Source: Alphaproteobacteria bacterium
GTDB taxonomy: Bacteria; Pseudomonadota; Alphaproteobacteria; Sphingomonadales; Emcibacteraceae
DNA: 34,649 nt
NCBI GenBank assembly: GCA_024280095.1
Contig: JAJRQU010000123.1
Coordinates: 1-34,649, forward strand
Direction: 5' to 3'
The notes below the pieces were generated by a model, which saw only the letters and a list, made by a program, of their open reading frames with translations, was not told where the DNA came from and made no database searches. Positions 32,836 through 34,649 of this stretch are shown piece by piece (position 1 is the stretch's first letter; the number at the start of each line of letters is the position of its first letter). Made by a program: the position numbers and the translations under genes.

Positions 32836-34649
32836 ATGCGAAAAATCTTTGCTTTCTTTATTTTTATCATCATTTATGGTTCACTTTTCCCGTTCACATT
32901 CAGTCCCCATGAGGGCTCTTTTGAACAGTGGGATATATTTCTCCACAGCTATTACCCCTTTACCTCGATCGGTGATATACTGGGTAATATCGCGCTGTTT
33001 GTTCCTTTTGGGTATCTTGGCATTGAATCTATGCGCCCGTCCATGCAGCATAGGCCGGCTTATCTCAAAATTCTGGCCGCTGGCCTTCTCCTCGCCCTTA
33101 TCCTTCAGCTCATACAGGTCTATATATCATCCCGCTCCCCGGCTATTGCAGATGTTTATTGGAACGGCGCCGGTATCGTAATTGGTTTTATACTGCTTGA
33201 TTTTATTAAAAAATACTTCCCTAAACTCTCCATAACCGAGGCCGCCAATACACCGGTTATTTTATCGTTTTTCTGGTTGTTATATCTGTTTTTTCCTTTT
33301 ATCCCCACATTGGATTTTCAAGAAATAAAGAACGGCCTGAAACCACTATTGCTTAGTCAAAGCTTTCGCGCTGATGATTTTCTGATTGCGGTATCCGGCT
33401 GGTTACTATTCGCCCATTTTACCCGAGATTTCTTTCATCAAAAACATCTCAACAGACTGATACTGCCCTTATTATCTATAATGAGCTTGCCATTACGGCT
33501 TATTATCTTGAATAATTCACTCGATCTGTCAGATGTCATGGCCGTAGGGGCGACTCTGTTAATATGGTTTTCATTTTTAAAAAATCGCACGAACATAGCA
33601 CGAATACTGGCCTGTTTGCTGATTGTTTCCATAATTGTTTACAGCCTGGGTTCAATGGATTTCAGCCCATCCGGCTGGCATTTTTCAATGATCCCTTTTT
33701 CTGGTTTTCTGGAAGGCGATCTTTTCAGCAACACAAAAGCGCTCTTTTTCAAATTATTTCTATTTGGCAGTACACTATGGCTCCTGAAGATCGGCTGGCC
33801 GCACCTCAGGCTCAAAACGGTCTGGTTGTTTTTATTCATTCTCATGCTGGAAGTCCTCCAGATTTTCATGGCGTCCCGCAGCGCTGAAATAACGGATCCA
33901 TTAATCATATTACTTCTGGCATTTGTTATTAAACCAAAAGCGAAAAGCTTCTCAACAATCAAAGAAACTTCCAAAACAACGCCACCCGACGCCGATCCAG
34001 TCAACAGATGGAAGAAATCACAAAAAGACCTGTGGCGTCTTTTAGGAAGCGTGGCATTCATTACCATAGTAATGTCAATTGCCATAAAATTACCCGGCAT
34101 GCCTTATAACATCAGAGAACTTTTCAAGCATGACGGTTCATTGACAGCTATAATGCCCTTTGTCTTGTTTATCCTGTGGTTCGGCATGAGCGTCCCTCTG
34201 ATTAGCAGACGGATGCAGAATATTCCGAGCCGACATTTCATCCGTTTTCCCCTATGGGTTATAGCCGCAGGTCTTGTCAGCTTTTTTCTGCTGGAAAGCA
34301 GCGTCACAGAAGAGTCCCTGAAAGATATTCTGGGTGCACCAACCATATACCGCCATATTATTTCCCACGGCATATGGGGCGAGCCGGGACGCATCCTCAC
34401 CAATTATTTTGCCAACCCCGACCTTTGGAATTTGATTGAATATGTCATACGATTCCTCGCACTTTTCTCACCTGTAACTTTCCTGTTATGTCTGTTTTAT
34501 TATAGCGGTGACCTTATCAAGAGATATGAAATACGGGGTATTGCCAATAAAGGCCGTCTCATTGCCCTCAGTCTGGCCCTGAATATTCTTTATGCTCTGC
34601 CCTGGCTTTATTTATGCAAATATATTGCTTTCGATCAGGCTAATACGGA
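32836..34649 (+). CDS. Large multi-pass membrane protein with two VanZ-like segments (incomplete)
   Basis: The frame from the ATG at 32836 (MRKIFAFFIFIIIYGSLFPFTF) stays open for about 604 codons to the window edge, so the C-terminus is missing and the ORF track does not list it. AGGGG lies 5 nt upstream of the ATG. The first ~130 residues match the VanZ pattern: GDILGNIALFVPFGYLGIE, then LILQLIQVYISSRSPAIADVYWNGAGIVIG. A second copy lies near residues 300-355: KLFLFGSTLWLLKIGW, then LMLEVLQIFMASRSAEITDPLIILLLAFVI. Further hydrophobic helices follow with a soluble linker (SFSTIKETSKTTPPDADPVNRWKKS) between the halves. VanZ-like proteins are poorly understood; teicoplanin resistance and cell-envelope or polysaccharide loci are known contexts. 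Confidence 0.85.
   Translation, partial: MRKIFAFFIFIIIYGSLFPFTFSPHEGSFEQWDIFLHSYYPFTSIGDILGNIALFVPFGYLGIESMRPSMQHRPAYLKILAAGLLLALILQLIQVYISSRSPAIADVYWNGAGIVIGFILLDFIKKYFPKLSITEAANTPVILSFFWLLYLFFPFIPTLDFQEIKNGLKPLLLSQSFRADDFLIAVSGWLLFAHFTRDFFHQKHLNRLILPLLSIMSLPLRLIILNNSLDLSDVMAVGATLLIWFSFLKNRTNIARILACLLIVSIIVYSLGSMDFSPSGWHFSMIPFSGFLEGDLFSNTKALFFKLFLFGSTLWLLKIGWPHLRLKTVWLFLFILMLEVLQIFMASRSAEITDPLIILLLAFVIKPKAKSFSTIKETSKTTPPDADPVNRWKKSQKDLWRLLGSVAFITIVMSIAIKLPGMPYNIRELFKHDGSLTAIMPFVLFILWFGMSVPLISRRMQNIPSRHFIRFPLWVIAAGLVSFFLLESSVTEESLKDILGAPTIYRHIISHGIWGEPGRILTNYFANPDLWNLIEYVIRFLALFSPVTFLLCLFYYSGDLIKRYEIRGIANKGRLIALSLALNILYALPWLYLCKYIAFDQANT

Noticed and set aside
1-34649. tRNA, rRNA, transposase, integrase, prophage or defence genes
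   Set aside because: I looked on both strands and found no convincing candidate; gene content is core metabolic and envelope functions.

Overview
The window reads as chromosomal, mostly core-metabolic DNA of an alphaproteobacterium with moderate GC and AT-rich spacers. The evidence is gene content and order: a short alphaproteobacterial-type proS next to a lolC/lolE permease gene, ispH-thrB-rnhA, zapA plus a DUF4164 gene divergent from tkt-gap-pgk, a split gcvPA/gcvPB, DUF3775, and a FeuP/FeuQ-like two-component pair with a PepSY protein. I would not go below class level; orders such as Emcibacterales, Kordiimonadales or Sneathiellales are only guesses. There are no rRNA or tRNA genes, transposases, phage genes or CRISPR arrays that I can see.

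Layout. 1-2807 (minus): a conserved exported hypothetical protein, prolyl-tRNA synthetase, and the N-terminal part of a LolC/LolE permease that runs off the left edge. 2808-3147: AT-rich non-coding DNA ending in a terminator. 3148-5618: a periplasmic gamma-glutamyltransferase (minus) divergent from a small secreted NTF2-like protein (plus). 5644-10613 (minus): sppA, ispH, thrB, rnhA and an ankyrin-repeat gene, tightly packed. 10614-16838 (plus): a promoter, a tandem glycine riboswitch with an enlarged second aptamer, then gcvT-gcvH-gcvPA-gcvPB and a serine hydrolase. 16855-17544 (minus): zapA and a DUF4164 coiled-coil gene. 17814-22663 (plus): tkt-gap-pgk-thiE, with no fba between pgk and thiE. 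22649-23572 (minus): an unrecognised exported membrane protein with a long basic tail. 23704-25752: GNAT acetyltransferase, DUF4870 membrane protein, GST-like protein and DUF3775. 25757-27186 (minus): SPFH/stomatin and NfeD operon. 27448-31615 (minus): glycine-zipper lipoprotein, PepSY/response regulator/histidine kinase operon, and a ferredoxin/flavodoxin-NADP reductase. 31763-end (plus): a secreted beta-helix protein and a large multi-pass protein with two VanZ-like segments, open at the right edge.

How the parts fit. The glycine block is a self-contained catabolic unit: glycine is sensed by the leader RNA and the T, H and P proteins decarboxylate it. tkt-gap-pgk-thiE couples pentose-phosphate and glycolytic steps with thiamine phosphate synthesis, thiamine diphosphate being the transketolase cofactor. 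Many envelope genes (lol, ggt, sppA, SPFH/NfeD, lipoprotein, two-component system, VanZ) are interspersed.

I did not find a clearly new multi-gene defence or biosynthetic system. The least explained signals are non-coding: (i) an expanded, internally repeated P3 region in the second glycine aptamer; (ii) long perfect inverted repeats that place the ribosome-binding site of several minus-strand genes in a possible stem (SPFH gene 11 bp, the basic-tail protein 10 bp, ggt 6 bp plus a 16-bp palindrome, and an 8-bp hairpin abutting the ispH start); (iii) a dyad-rich spacer upstream of the SPFH gene; and (iv) short tandem duplications in intercistronic spacers. All were found by eye, and a genome-wide count is needed to judge significance. 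Start codons were revised from the ORF track (which allows TTG, GTG and CTG) where a Shine-Dalgarno site or family length favoured another start.
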